From UBA9926 sp038131595 (GTDB taxonomy: Bacteria > Pseudomonadota > Gammaproteobacteria > Pseudomonadales > Azotimanducaceae), in assembly GCA_038131595.1 (NCBI GenBank), contig JAYPPR010000008.1, forward strand, positions 1,116,001-1,180,000: 64,000 nucleotides of DNA, written 5' to 3'. The position numbers were made by a program, and so were the translations under genes. How positions within the stretch are numbered: position 1 is the first letter of the stretch; every line of letters starts with the position of its first letter. The notes beneath the pieces were generated by a model that saw only the letters and a list, made by a program, of their open reading frames with translations, made no database searches and had not been told where the DNA came from. Positions 17,248 through 27,435 of this stretch are shown in pieces.

Positions 17248-18648
17248 ATGAGCAGCACGGTAGATGTTGAGATAGAGCAGGAGCGGGGTCTCAGCGTGGG
17301 TCAGGATGTAAGCATTCGACCGCGCGGGCAACTGGATGTGTTGTCCAAACGGGAAGTTGCACAACTGCTCGATACCTCGAATACGGGACTCTACCAGCTC
17401 TATCGAAACTGCTCGCTCGCGGTATTGAATAGCGGTGCTTACAGCGATGATGCACGGCAAATGATGGAGACCTTCAAGGACTTTGACATTCGGCTTCTGC
17501 AAGAAGATCGTGGGATTCGGTTGCAGCTAAGGGGCGCGCCATCCGGAGCCTTTGTGGATGGCAAGATTCTGACGGGTATCCGCGAACATCTTTTTTCTGT
17601 GCTCCGAGACATCCTCTACGTCAATGCCGACATGGTGCCAGAGCGCGCCACTGGCGAAGAAACCACTCACGCCGTGTTCGATATTTTGCGTAATGCCGGT
17701 GTGCTTAGAAGCGACACCCCACCCCGTATGGTGGTGTGTTGGGGCGGTCATTCAATTTCCCGCGAGGAGTATGAGTACACCAAAGAAGTAGGTTACCAGT
17801 TGGGGCTTCGGGGCCTTGATATTTGTACGGGTTGTGGCGACGGGGCCATGAAAGGTCCGATGAAGGGCGCTGCCATCGGCCACGCTAAACAGCGGATTAA
17901 GACGGGCCGGTATCTCGGTATTTCTGAGCCCGGCATTATCGGTGCGGAGCCGCCCAACCCAATCATCAATGACTTAGTGATCATGCCGGATATCGAGATG
18001 CGGCTTGAGGCGTTCGTTCGGGTGGGTCACGCGATTGTGGTCTTCCCAGGGGGTGCGGGCACCGCTGAAGAAATCCTCTACCTCGTTGGTTTGCTCATGG
18101 CGCCTGAGAATGACGGTCTGCCTTTTCCCTTGATTTTTACGGGCCCAGAGTCAGCTCGAGCCTATTTTGAGATGATCGATGCATTCTTAGTGAATTGTCT
18201 GGGTGAATCAGTCAGGGAGTGCTACGAGATTATCTTAGGTGATGCGGAGTCAGTGGCGATTGCTGTCCAAAAAGGGGTGCGAGGTATTCGCAAGTTCCGC
18301 AAGGCAAGGGATGATGCCTACTACTTCAACTGGCGGCTGTTTGTGCCTCCGCCATTACAGCGCCGCTTTGAACCGACCCATCAATCCATGGCTGCATTGG
18401 ACTTAACTCGGGATCAGTCGGTGAGTGAGATGACGTTCAATCTGCGGCGCGCGTTTTCAGGCGTGGTTGCGGGGAATATCAAAGAGTATGGGATTGCTCA
18501 AATTGAGGCGAGCGGCCCCTTTCAACTCCGGGGGGATCCCGCTGTCCTTGAGCAGCTGGATGAACTGCTTAAATCTTTTATCGCTCATGGGCGGATGCGG
18601 CTGCCGGGAAGAAACTATACCCCGTGTTATGAGGTGGTTTCCTCCTAA
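17248..18648 (+). CDS. ppnN: Pyrimidine/purine nucleotide 5'-monophosphate nucleosidase
   Basis: PpnN (formerly YgdH) cleaves nucleoside monophosphates to base and ribose 5-phosphate and responds to ppGpp in Escherichia coli. The 466-residue product has the family N-terminus (PRGQLDVLSKREVAQLLD, then LYRNCSLAVLNSG) and the central LOG-type motif FPGGAGTAEEILY near residue 268 that holds the catalytic glutamate. Length matches the family. The chosen ATG (MSSTVDVEIEQ) follows AAGGCGAG; a start 33 bases upstream would overlap the amidohydrolase gene. Confidence 0.93.
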   Translation: MSSTVDVEIEQERGLSVGQDVSIRPRGQLDVLSKREVAQLLDTSNTGLYQLYRNCSLAVLNSGAYSDDARQMMETFKDFDIRLLQEDRGIRLQLRGAPSGAFVDGKILTGIREHLFSVLRDILYVNADMVPERATGEETTHAVFDILRNAGVLRSDTPPRMVVCWGGHSISREEYEYTKEVGYQLGLRGLDICTGCGDGAMKGPMKGAAIGHAKQRIKTGRYLGISEPGIIGAEPPNPIINDLVIMPDIEMRLEAFVRVGHAIVVFPGGAGTAEEILYLVGLLMAPENDGLPFPLIFTGPESARAYFEMIDAFLVNCLGESVRECYEIILGDAESVAIAVQKGVRGIRKFRKARDDAYYFNWRLFVPPPLQRRFEPTHQSMAALDLTRDQSVSEMTFNLRRAFSGVVAGNIKEYGIAQIEASGPFQLRGDPAVLEQLDELLKSFIAHGRMRLPGRNYTPCYEVVSS

Positions 18649-18932
18649 CGCAACTCGCCTCGAGCAACAGCCACGGTCCTAAAAACACCGAGGCTTTTTC
18701 TCAGAATGGTATGAGCATACAACCACTTGATCTAGGTGCGCGGCTATTAAGTGCGTTATCCTCAGAGCAGGAAGGAGGGGGCGCCTGCAGGATAAGCGCC
18801 AGTGAAAGCCACGCACGTTTTGAGCGGGAAGTCGGTTGCAGACGTTCTCTGATCGACCAGAGCAGCGCCGCTCGGCCACTTCAAGTCGCTTCGTAGATAG
18901 CGGATTAATCAACGTCTAGAACAGGACAACAT

Positions 18933-20060
18933 ATGAGCATTCAAGGTAAGCAATTCAGAACGGAAATCACTGCAGCCGGGGAGCTAAAGCTCTCGCTTGA
19001 GACGGTGGATTTCCCAGACCCCAAAGACGATGAGGTGTTAGTGAAGGTTGGGGCATCCCCCATTAATCCATCGGACCTTGGTTTGCTCTTTGGCCCCGCA
19101 GATATGAGCCAGGCCACGTTTGGAGGCACGCCAGATGCGCCAACCGTGACAGCTAAAGTTCCTGACAACATGATCCGTCTCATAGGTGCGCGTGCGGGGC
19201 AATCGCTGCCTGCCGGCAACGAGGGGGCGGGTGAAGTGATTCAGGCGGGAGCAAGCGATGCCGCTCAGGCGCTGATGGGCAGAACCGTCGCGATTTTGGG
19301 CGGCGCCATGTATTCCGAATATCGCTTGATGAAGGTCAGCCAATGTTTGCCAATGAACGAGGGCGTCACGGCTAAAGAGGGTGCGAGTTGTTTTGTGAAC
19401 CCGCTCACTGCCCTTGGAATGGTGGAAACCATGCGTCAGGAGGGCCACACCGCCCTCGTCCATACGGCAGCCGCTTCGAACCTTGGCCAGATGTTGGTAA
19501 AGATCTGCCTGAAAGACAATGTGCCGCTCGTCAATATCGTCCGAAAAGATGAGCACGTGGAGTTGCTGAAAGGCATCGGCGCCCAGCACGCGCTGAATTC
19601 AACGTCCCCCGATTTTATGGCGGACCTGGTCGCGGTGTTGACTGAGACAGATGCAACGCTTGGATTTGATGCGACAGGTGGCGGAGTGCTGGCCGGGCAG
19701 ATTCTGACGGCCATGGAAGCCGCTCAGGGCGCGAAAATGGGCGAATTCTCACGGTATGGTTCGACCACGTATAAGCAGGTCTACATTTACGGTGGTCTAG
19801 ACCGCTCACCAACGACGCTTAACCGAAGCTTTGGTATGGCATGGGGCCTCGGTGGTTGGTTGCTGACGCCTTTCCTACAAAAGATTGGGGTGGATGCAGC
19901 CAATGCGTTGCGTCAGCGCGTTGCGGATGAAATCACAACCACGTTTGCAAGCGCCTACACCGCAGAAATTAGCCTCGCGCAAATGCTCGAGGAGCAGCAC
20001 TTGATGACCTACGCGAAACAGGCCACCGGCGAGAAGTATCTCGTGGTGCCTAGCGCTTAG
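18933..20060 (+). CDS. Zinc-type (MDR superfamily) dehydrogenase
   Basis: The 375-residue protein resembles quinone oxidoreductase-like members of the medium-chain dehydrogenase family. PINPSDLGLLFGP near residues 46-58 is the N-terminal substrate region, GNEGAGEVIQAG near 94-105 the GroES-like glycine motif, and ALVHTAAASNLGQMLVKIC near 171-189 the cofactor-binding segment. The canonical zinc ligands are not evident. It would reduce an enone or quinone-like substrate with NAD(P)H. Its stop shares four bases (TTAG) with the stop of the convergent CoA transferase gene. Confidence 0.85.
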   Translation: MSIQGKQFRTEITAAGELKLSLETVDFPDPKDDEVLVKVGASPINPSDLGLLFGPADMSQATFGGTPDAPTVTAKVPDNMIRLIGARAGQSLPAGNEGAGEVIQAGASDAAQALMGRTVAILGGAMYSEYRLMKVSQCLPMNEGVTAKEGASCFVNPLTALGMVETMRQEGHTALVHTAAASNLGQMLVKICLKDNVPLVNIVRKDEHVELLKGIGAQHALNSTSPDFMADLVAVLTETDATLGFDATGGGVLAGQILTAMEAAQGAKMGEFSRYGSTTYKQVYIYGGLDRSPTTLNRSFGMAWGLGGWLLTPFLQKIGVDAANALRQRVADEITTTFASAYTAEISLAQMLEEQHLMTYAKQATGEKYLVVPSA

Positions 20061-21235
20061 GGTTGTGATGCTAACAGCGCACCCTGATCTCGGAGTGCGC
20101 TGATGGCGGCTTCATCAAAGCCCAGCCAATCGCTTAAAACGTCAGCATTATGCTCGCCGCGATGGGGGGCTGGTCCTCGCACCCCGCTCTTGGCGCTGGA
20201 GAATCGGTAGGGAGACTGGGTGACCGGCCGTAACCCCCCGGCACGATCATCCACGTCGACAATCGCTCCTCTCGCTCGAAGCGTGGCTTGATCGCGCGCA
20301 TCGATCGGGTTCCTAACCCTTCCCCATGCGAAGTTCATGGCTTGCATCACCGCATCAAAGGCCGCTTCAGTTTCCAGGCTTTGCAAGAACGCCTCGGCAG
20401 CTTCTCGTCGCTTGGCAACCTTTTCGTCGAAGCTATCGGATGGTGTGCTTGGGTCTTCGATGTAGCCCAGTTCCACCAGCCGCTTGAAGAGCAATCTAAA
20501 ATCAGTGGAGAGGAGTACCGGCCCGTGTGGCAAGTCATAGATTTCATTGCGTAAGGGAGCTGTCTCCCAAGACGCTTCGAGGTCATAGTGAATTTTGTCG
20601 TCAGTGGCGACAGTCGCATCGATCATCGCGATATCGATGTGCTGTCCTTTTCCAGTGGTTTGCCGATGGATGACGGCGGCCAGCAGGCCTACGAGACCAT
20701 GCAGCGAAGCATTGGTGTCTGCGACCGACAGCGGCAAATCCTGATAGTGCCTGCCGCGGTCGGCGTTCGCCGCCTCAGAGGCTGAACGATGAATGAGACC
20801 CGCCTCTGCATGGATCACAGGGGCGTAGGCGGGCCGCCTGGACTCTGGGCCGCCATGCCCAAAGCCGCTGATTGAGAGCATGATAATGCGTGGATTAATG
20901 GTTTTTAGATGGTCGTAGCCGAGGCCGAGACGACCCATCACATCAGGTCGGTAGTTTTCGATCACGATATCCGCTTCTTTGACAAGCGCCTCGATGACAG
21001 CAATCGCTGCGGGCTCTCGTAGGTCAGCGCAGATATTCCGCTTGCCGGCGTTTTGTTGATGGTAATATCCCGGGAGGTCCGCGATACTTTTACCCCAGAA
21101 GCGAGTGACATCTCCCTCTGGTGGCTCAACTTTAACCACATCAGCACCCAGGTCACTGAGCATCCGACCAGCAAAGGGCCCAGCTAGCACGCGAGAAAAG
21201 TCGAGTACTTTTAATCCAGAGAGCGGGTAATCCAT
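20057..21235 (-). CDS. CaiB/BaiF family CoA transferase
   Basis: The 392-residue protein begins PLSGLKVLDFSRVLAGPFAG and continues with LGADVVKVEPPEGD, the standard family III CoA-transferase N-terminus. The conserved aspartate is probably the one in LPLSVADTNASLHG near residue 171. These enzymes move CoA between carboxylic acids, for example in carnitine, oxalate or steroid-acid breakdown. It could activate acids for the acyl-CoA dehydrogenases encoded elsewhere in the window. The end overlaps the dehydrogenase stop by four bases. Confidence 0.92.
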   Translation of the reverse strand: MDYPLSGLKVLDFSRVLAGPFAGRMLSDLGADVVKVEPPEGDVTRFWGKSIADLPGYYHQQNAGKRNICADLREPAAIAVIEALVKEADIVIENYRPDVMGRLGLGYDHLKTINPRIIMLSISGFGHGGPESRRPAYAPVIHAEAGLIHRSASEAANADRGRHYQDLPLSVADTNASLHGLVGLLAAVIHRQTTGKGQHIDIAMIDATVATDDKIHYDLEASWETAPLRNEIYDLPHGPVLLSTDFRLLFKRLVELGYIEDPSTPSDSFDEKVAKRREAAEAFLQSLETEAAFDAVMQAMNFAWGRVRNPIDARDQATLRARGAIVDVDDRAGGLRPVTQSPYRFSSAKSGVRGPAPHRGEHNADVLSDWLGFDEAAISALRDQGALLASQP

Positions 21236-21270
21236 AAGACATGCCTCGAAACCAGATGAATTGAATCTAA

Positions 21271-21975
21271 ATGCATGGGCCGCAAATGAAAAGGGATCAG
21301 CCCCGCCGCAAGCTGGTTAAGACTGCCGCTATGGGGTTCTTGGTAGCGCTTCTCTCCCACCCGTCGATGGCATCGGGCTTTGAGGTAAAGGCATTATTTG
21401 ATGGGCACTGGGAAATCGATTTTGCCCGTAGCGAAAGTCCCAGCGACAAGCTTCGTTATCTTTACGATGTCACGTTGAGCGAACATCGCCGCCGATTATC
21501 TGCCTCTGACTCGAGGCTCGGCGATTCCCCTCTAACTGCTATGAAAGACCTTCGTGGGTTAATTAACTTGGGCCGGCTAGGGGAGCAAATTACGCGAACC
21601 AGCACACTCGAGGTGGTGTCGGGCGCCAGAAGTCTTGAGATTCATCGGGACGACAACTTTACGCTTCGCTGTGAGGAAGGGTTGCCTGAAACTGGCATCA
21701 CCAATCTTGGGCTGGCCCGCTGTGAGTGGCAGGACTCGCAACTGATTGTCAGACAGCGCTTGCCGGGAGGGATTGGTATTGAACATCGTTTGACATTGTC
21801 ACCCGCCGGCCGCGAACTAAACGTTGCAACCTCCATCCTGGGACAGGGTGTGACTCAGCCTTTTACCATCAATCGGGTGTATGTGCCTTACCAGCCTGGT
21901 GAGGAGCGTTTCCAATGTGAGTACCAGATCGGGAAAGGCAAGGTTTGCTCGCTTGGTGCAGGAAGCGCATCGTGA
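21271..21975 (+). CDS. Exported protein of unknown function
   Basis: The 234-residue product has a signal peptide: a basic start (KRDQPRRKLVK) then AAMGFLVALLSHPSMASG, with likely cleavage after MASG or nearby. The mature part contains two cysteines far apart and HWEIDFARSESPSDKLR; I recognise no family. An ATG at 21286 is an equally good start. A second exported protein gene follows after 28 bases, so the two are probably cotranscribed and act together in the envelope. Confidence 0.65.
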   Translation: MHGPQMKRDQPRRKLVKTAAMGFLVALLSHPSMASGFEVKALFDGHWEIDFARSESPSDKLRYLYDVTLSEHRRRLSASDSRLGDSPLTAMKDLRGLINLGRLGEQITRTSTLEVVSGARSLEIHRDDNFTLRCEEGLPETGITNLGLARCEWQDSQLIVRQRLPGGIGIEHRLTLSPAGRELNVATSILGQGVTQPFTINRVYVPYQPGEERFQCEYQIGKGKVCSLGAGSAS

Positions 21976-22003
21976 TTGATGCCATCCCGAGGGCGGTCCT
22001 TTG

Positions 22004-23158
22004 ATGACCAGCAACCGGCAACAGCGTGCAGCGTGTTTTATGCTCGCCGGAGCCTGGCTTGGCCTCTCGGCGAGACTGGCGGCAGTGGCCTCACTGCTGA
22101 CGCTTGCAGCTTGCCAAACCCCGCCCGTGAATCCGAACCCAGTGCCTGTAGACGAAGGAGTGTCACGGACGACGGCACTCAGTCAATCGAATGTGGAGCG
22201 CGGCGGCCAATCTTTGTTAGACGTGTCTATCGTCTTGTTTCAACACGAGACGGATGCGCTAACGGAGTCCGAGACTCGCTTGCACAATGCGGAGCGACAT
22301 TATTTTCCTCTGCTATTCAAGGAAGTGCTCGATCAGTCTGGGTACTGGGGAGCGGTTCGGGTATTGCCAGAGGCAGATGTTGGCTCGGAGCTCGAGTGTG
22401 AGGGCCGGATTCTGCACTCGCACGCCTCCGAATTGCGGTTGAGTCTGATCTGCCGGGACGCGACTGGGGCCGTATGGCTCGATAAAACGTCCTTTCAGCG
22501 CACTGGCGAGAAAGACTACCTCGATGAGCAGATGGCGGTTCAAGACCCGTTCCGGCCGCTCTTTTATGACCTGGCCAACGAATTAGCGGCCGCCCTAAAC
22601 AATCGATTTGCTGATTCGGCTGAATTGATTCGGGCGACCGCCTTGATGCGTTACGGCATAGCGCTGGCACCCGATACGTTTAGTGCGTTTGTGAGGCCGG
22701 TAGATGATCGGTTTGAGCTCGTGGGTTTGCCGGCCAAAGGCGACCCGATGCGTGAGCGGATCACGCGTATCCGAGAGAGTGAGTATCTTTTTGTTGATGC
22801 GGTGGATGAGGCATACAACGAGGTGTTGATCAATATGGTGGGGCCCTATCGAATCTGGCGGCAATACCAGTACGAATTTGAGACCTACAATCAGTTGCTT
22901 GGCGCGGATGATCGTGTAGGGCGCCAGCAGTTAGCCTTTGATTATGATGCACTGCTTGGCGCTTATCGGCGTTATCAGGACTACCGGCGCAACCAGGACG
23001 AGCTGGAGGAGATGGCAGATTCCTTGAATCGGTCGCTAGCCCCAACGTTGGCAGAGGTTGAGGGTCGGGTCCTAGAGCTCAGCGGTAACTTGGCTGGGCA
23101 ATATCGAATGTGGCGGAGTTTGCTTCGTCAACTTTACCGCGAGGAAGGTGGAGAGTAG
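22004..23158 (+). CDS. Putative lipoprotein of unknown function
   Basis: The 384-residue product has a hydrophobic N-terminal segment ending in LTLAACQTPP, a good lipobox, so it should be lipid-anchored, probably in the outer membrane. The C-terminal third is rich in tyrosine, arginine and glutamate (YRRYQDYRRNQDELEEMAD) and probably helical or coiled coil. No known domain was recognised. It follows another exported protein gene and converges on an exported TPR-like protein gene whose stop is only 8 bases away. Confidence 0.7.
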   Translation: MTSNRQQRAACFMLAGAWLGLSARLAAVASLLTLAACQTPPVNPNPVPVDEGVSRTTALSQSNVERGGQSLLDVSIVLFQHETDALTESETRLHNAERHYFPLLFKEVLDQSGYWGAVRVLPEADVGSELECEGRILHSHASELRLSLICRDATGAVWLDKTSFQRTGEKDYLDEQMAVQDPFRPLFYDLANELAAALNNRFADSAELIRATALMRYGIALAPDTFSAFVRPVDDRFELVGLPAKGDPMRERITRIRESEYLFVDAVDEAYNEVLINMVGPYRIWRQYQYEFETYNQLLGADDRVGRQQLAFDYDALLGAYRRYQDYRRNQDELEEMADSLNRSLAPTLAEVEGRVLELSGNLAGQYRMWRSLLRQLYREEGGE

Positions 23159-23166
23159 CGACGCGC

Positions 23167-24600
23167 TTATTGCAGCGCGATGAGCCGCTCGTTGGCAAGC
23201 TCAGTGAGCCAGGGCCACGCATCCCATCGGTCTCTTTCACTGATGGCTTGATACAGGCTGATGGCGTTTTTTACATCACCAGCGGCCTCGGTCGCCAATG
23301 CCTGGGCGAGCTCGAAACAGGTCTGAACCCACTCCGGTTGTTCAGTGAGTGTTGCAGCTTGAAGGCGCGAAGTAGCGCCTTCACCGATAGGCTTGCCTTG
23401 ATGCCAGCGGGCGTAGACCCACCACATGTCTGCCAGTAAACGGTGCGCAGTTTTATCACTCGGAACGTGAGCCAGCATGGTGTTGACGGCCTCCTCAGCG
23501 CGCTGCCAGTCATCGCCCACCACAAAGCCACCAATCAATGCGAGATGAATGCGCGGGTTGGTAGGGTAGCGTTTCGCAAGCGGCTCAAAGTACTCCCACG
23601 CCGACCCTTGGTGGGTTGGCGACTGAATCAGTAAGTCGCCTAAGACAAACAGCGCGGCGTCTTGGTAAGGCCCTTCCACTTCGGTGACGTCTCGTAAGTA
23701 AGGAAGGCTCTTGTGCGATGAGCCAGAGGGTATAAACCACAAAAGTGGTGCGACCATTTTTACAAACGAGGGGAGGTGGTCTGCGTAGTAGTACGCCATG
23801 CCAAGCGGCAGCTTAATGGCGACGTGATCAGGCGTTCGATCTAGCGCGGACTCGAATGCGCGAATGGCCTGGGTACCATTGACGCCGGCCTGGTAGTAAC
23901 TCCCCCGCACCCCAGACAGAAACGATAACGCGAAGTGACCTCGCCCGCAGTGAAACGCCTCGATGGCAGGCACTCGATCAAACTTGCGCTTGCAATGTTC
24001 GATTAATGTGCTGGCAAGGGTTCGAATGCGTGCATCATATTGGGTGTTGCTGGTATCCCAGGATAGCTCAGTCGCCAAGTTGTCGATTTCAAGCGCCAGT
24101 CCCATGAGCTGTGTTGATTCGTTTGCCTGCAAAGACTGACTCAGTGTGTTGGCTAGCGTGAGGTCGCCTTTTAGCCGCGCGCTCAGGATGTCGTATTCCA
24201 GCGAGGCGGCTAATTCGGCAGTTGTAAGGAGAGTGCTGCCCGCGCCAGATCCGTTCGACGACGCTTCCGCAACCTCCGCAGCTTCTATCCCTCGCTCGGC
24301 CGCCGCACTCGCTCCTGGGTTGTTGGCGGTGAGTGTGCTGACCTCCCCTTTGTGCCCCACCAAAGTGCTGTCCGCCAGTGAGCTATTTGAAGAGACAACA
24401 CTTGGAGCCGTTTTTTCTCGAAGCAGTGGGTCTAGACTGCTGGTTGGTTCGCGAGCCGTAGTTATGTTCGCTCCACGGCCCGAGCTCTCTGCCATCGCAG
24501 TATTCGTCATGAATTGACAGGCGAGGGTAGCCGCGATGAAGCAACGCACTAAGTGCTTGCCTGAAGAGAGGAGATGGCTGAGTGAAAGCCGATAAGACAT
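23167..24600 (-). CDS. Exported TPR-like repeat protein
   Basis: The 477-residue product has a signal peptide (core FIAATLACQFM, cleavage after TAMA near residue 37). A low-complexity serine/alanine linker follows to about residue 120, then helical repeat sequence resembling TPR units, for example NPRIHLALIGGFVVGDDWQRAEEAV near residues 350-375 taken in parts, and ELAQALATEAAGDVKNAISLYQAIS near the end. Such proteins scaffold complexes in the periplasm. No partner is identified; its neighbours are two other exported proteins of unknown role. Confidence 0.65.
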   Translation of the reverse strand: MSYRLSLSHLLSSGKHLVRCFIAATLACQFMTNTAMAESSGRGANITTAREPTSSLDPLLREKTAPSVVSSNSSLADSTLVGHKGEVSTLTANNPGASAAAERGIEAAEVAEASSNGSGAGSTLLTTAELAASLEYDILSARLKGDLTLANTLSQSLQANESTQLMGLALEIDNLATELSWDTSNTQYDARIRTLASTLIEHCKRKFDRVPAIEAFHCGRGHFALSFLSGVRGSYYQAGVNGTQAIRAFESALDRTPDHVAIKLPLGMAYYYADHLPSFVKMVAPLLWFIPSGSSHKSLPYLRDVTEVEGPYQDAALFVLGDLLIQSPTHQGSAWEYFEPLAKRYPTNPRIHLALIGGFVVGDDWQRAEEAVNTMLAHVPSDKTAHRLLADMWWVYARWHQGKPIGEGATSRLQAATLTEQPEWVQTCFELAQALATEAAGDVKNAISLYQAISERDRWDAWPWLTELANERLIALQ

Positions 24601-24774
24601 AACCCCATCTTAATGACGCGTGTCATCGAGCAAAAGACTGATTACGCCGACTAATGAGTGCGTATGCTCGGAATCGATGAAGCGTTAAATCCGGAGTTCC
24701 CGAGCAGGTGTCGATTTTGGGCGACGTTTGCGCGAACATTGGCCCCATGAGAAACCTGATCCCCGAGGCTTGAT

Positions 24775-26106
24775 ATGACCGAACACAGTCAGTCCTTGTC
24801 ACAGTCGCAGCTCGACGCTTATTGGATGCCCTTTACGGGCAATCGGCAGTTTAAAGAGGATCCGAGGATTATCACGGCAGCTTCCGGGATGTACTACCAG
24901 GATGATCAAGGTCGATCGATCTTTGACGGCTTGTCAGGGCTTTGGACGTGCGGGTTCGGACACAACGTTTCTGCCATTAATGCTGCGATTGCGGAGCAGG
25001 CGGGTCGACTGGATTTCAGTCCTACGTTTCAGTTTGGTCACCCGGGTGCGTTCCAGCTCGCTGAGCGGATTACGCAATTTATGCCCGAAGGGTTAAATCG
25101 GGTGTTCTTTTGTGGCTCTGGGTCAGAGGCCGCAGATACCGCGCTCAAGATCGCCAGAGGGTATTGGCGGGCTCGAGGACAGGCCAGTAAAACGCGGCTC
25201 ATTGGTCGTGCTAAGGGCTACCATGGCGTGAACTTTGGCGGCATCTCCGTCGGGGGCATTGGTGGCAACCGGGCCAGTTTCGGTGAAGGGATCGCCAGCG
25301 ATCACCTGCGACATACCTGGCTCAAAGACAATTACTTCACGCCTGGCCAGCCTGAGACGGGAGCGGAGCTCGCCGATGATTTGCTGGAACTGATTACCCT
25401 GCATGATGCATCGAATATCGCTGCTGTGATTGTCGAGCCGCTCTCTGGCTCGAGCGGCGTGTTCCCGCCGCCGAAAGGCTATCTTCAGCGGCTGCGTGAC
25501 ATTTGTGACCAGCACCAAATTCTCTTGATCTTTGATGAAGTCATCACGGCTTTCGGGCGGATGGGGGCAAACACGGGTTCAGAGGCGTTTGGGGTCAAGC
25601 CCGATATCATCAATGTGGCCAAGCAACTGACCAATGGCGCCATGCCGATGGGTGCGGTGGTGGTTGATCAATCCATTTACGATTGCTTTATGGATACGAA
25701 AGCGCCGCATTATGCGCTGGAGGTCCCTCACGGCTACACCTACTCTGCTCACCCCCTCGCCTGCGCGGCAGGGTTAGCGAGTCTTGATATCCTTGAGCGC
25801 GAGCACATGATCGAACGAGTCAACGCGATCGCGCCAGTTTTCGAGCGGTCCATCCACCAACTCGCGAATACGCCATCGGTAGTGGATATTCGAAACTACG
25901 GTTTGGCGGGCGGCATTACGCTTGCGCCGTATGAGGGTGAACCTCTCCGTCGCCCGTTCGAGGTGGCTATGTCGATGTGGCAAAAGGGCTTCTATGTTCG
26001 TTATGGCGGGGACACCATCCAACTCGGGTTACCGTTTATAGTCGAGGCGCCTCAGATCGATCAATTGATGAACGCCCTTGGTGAGAGCATTGGTGAGTGC
26101 GCCTAG
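24775..26106 (+). CDS. Class III aminotransferase, omega-amino acid:pyruvate type
   Basis: The 443-residue protein matches beta-alanine/omega-amino acid:pyruvate transaminases. The N-terminus has LDAYWMPFTGNRQFKEDP, the middle VFFCGSGSEAADTALKIAR near residue 112, and IFDEVITAFGRMG near 246. The PLP-binding lysine is in NVAKQLTNGAMPMGAV near 283. It converts beta-alanine, taurine or amine substrates to semialdehydes with pyruvate as acceptor. The gene is monocistronic and converges on the purine permease gene 6 bases downstream. Confidence 0.92.
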   Translation: MTEHSQSLSQSQLDAYWMPFTGNRQFKEDPRIITAASGMYYQDDQGRSIFDGLSGLWTCGFGHNVSAINAAIAEQAGRLDFSPTFQFGHPGAFQLAERITQFMPEGLNRVFFCGSGSEAADTALKIARGYWRARGQASKTRLIGRAKGYHGVNFGGISVGGIGGNRASFGEGIASDHLRHTWLKDNYFTPGQPETGAELADDLLELITLHDASNIAAVIVEPLSGSSGVFPPPKGYLQRLRDICDQHQILLIFDEVITAFGRMGANTGSEAFGVKPDIINVAKQLTNGAMPMGAVVVDQSIYDCFMDTKAPHYALEVPHGYTYSAHPLACAAGLASLDILEREHMIERVNAIAPVFERSIHQLANTPSVVDIRNYGLAGGITLAPYEGEPLRRPFEVAMSMWQKGFYVRYGGDTIQLGLPFIVEAPQIDQLMNALGESIGECA

Positions 26107-26112
26107 TCGCGG

Positions 26113-27435
26113 CTAGAGCCAGATAAATTTGGCTAAGAACAACGCCGCGATCACGTAGATGGGAATGTCTGCACGCATCACCCTTCCCCAGCTGCCCAAG
26201 CGGATCAATGCGTAACTGATAAACGCAATCCCAATGCCGTCAGCAATCGAGAAGGTGAGTGGCATAGCCATCGCGCCGAGGACGGCTGGGACAAAGTCGG
26301 TGTAATCCTTCCAGTCGAGCTCAGCCAGACTTCCCACCATGATGCAGGCAACAAAGAGGAGCGCTGCCGCGGTTGCATAAGGTGGAACGCTCTGAGCAAG
26401 GGGCGCCAAAAAGATCGCGAGCAGAAAAAACACACCTACCAAGATCGCCGTGAGCCCAGTGCGGCCACCTGCCTCCACGCCGGCTGAGCTTTCGATGTAG
26501 CTCGTCGTCGACGAGGTACCGAGTAGCGAGCCCAGCATGGTGGCGCTCGAATCGGCCAATAATGCGCCTCTAAGGTTTTTGATGTTCCCTTTATCGTCAG
26601 TCAAACCAGCGCGCTGTGAGACCGCGACCAAGGTGCCGGCGGTGTCAAATACATCAACCAGCAGTAGGGCTAAGATCACTGGGATAAACGCTACTTCGAG
26701 GGCTGCTCGAATGTCGAGTTCAAACAGCACGGGCGCAATAGAAGGCGGCGCTGATACGAGTCCACCAAACTCCGAGATGCCGGTGGCCCATCCGAGCAGC
26801 GAGGCTAAGAGGATGCCCATGATGATCGCACCAAAGACTTGTCTTGCACTTAAAATGATGATGAGCGTAAACCCAATCAGGAAGAACAGCGTTTCTGGTC
26901 GCGCAACGCTGGCGAGGGTGACCATGGTGGCGTCATTGCCTTCAACAATGCCGGCGCTCTGCAGCGCGATAAAGCCAATGAAAAAGCCGATGCCAGCAGA
27001 AATGCCCCGTTTCAAATTCATGGGGATGCTATTGATGAGCCACTCACGAATCGGAACGATACTAATGACGACGAAAATCACTCCGGAGATGAAAACCGCG
27101 CCAAGCGCCGTTTGCCATGGGTGACCCATGCCGATCACGATGACATAAGAAAAGAATGCGTTTTGGCCCATGCCTGGGGCAAGACCGACTGGCAGCCGGC
27201 CGACCAATCCCATGAGGATTGAGCCCAGTGCTGCGGCAAGACAGGTAGCGACAAAGACGGCTCCGAAATCCATGCCGGCATCCGACAGGATGGCGGGGTT
27301 CACAATCGTGATGTAGGCCATGGCAAGGAAGGTCGTTCCAGCCGCGACTAGCTCTTTAGTGATGTTAATCGGCGAGTCTGTCTCTGAGAGGTGACGCAGC
27401 CACGATGATGGCTTGGTGGTCTGTTCTTCTGACAT
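26113..27435 (-). CDS. NCS2-family purine permease (AzgA-like)
   Basis: I start at the ATG giving MSEEQTTKPSS (440 residues), since the 27 upstream codons are basic and unlike the family. The protein has some 12-14 hydrophobic segments and the AzgA-type motifs TFLAMAYITIVNPAIL near residue 34 and GLAPGMGQNAFFSYVIV near 84, with DVFDTAGTLVAVSQRAG near 275. The family imports guanine, hypoxanthine or adenine by proton symport through the inner membrane. No purine-degrading gene is adjacent. Confidence 0.9.
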   Translation of the reverse strand: MSEEQTTKPSSWLRHLSETDSPINITKELVAAGTTFLAMAYITIVNPAILSDAGMDFGAVFVATCLAAALGSILMGLVGRLPVGLAPGMGQNAFFSYVIVIGMGHPWQTALGAVFISGVIFVVISIVPIREWLINSIPMNLKRGISAGIGFFIGFIALQSAGIVEGNDATMVTLASVARPETLFFLIGFTLIIILSARQVFGAIIMGILLASLLGWATGISEFGGLVSAPPSIAPVLFELDIRAALEVAFIPVILALLLVDVFDTAGTLVAVSQRAGLTDDKGNIKNLRGALLADSSATMLGSLLGTSSTTSYIESSAGVEAGGRTGLTAILVGVFFLLAIFLAPLAQSVPPYATAAALLFVACIMVGSLAELDWKDYTDFVPAVLGAMAMPLTFSIADGIGIAFISYALIRLGSWGRVMRADIPIYVIAALFLAKFIWL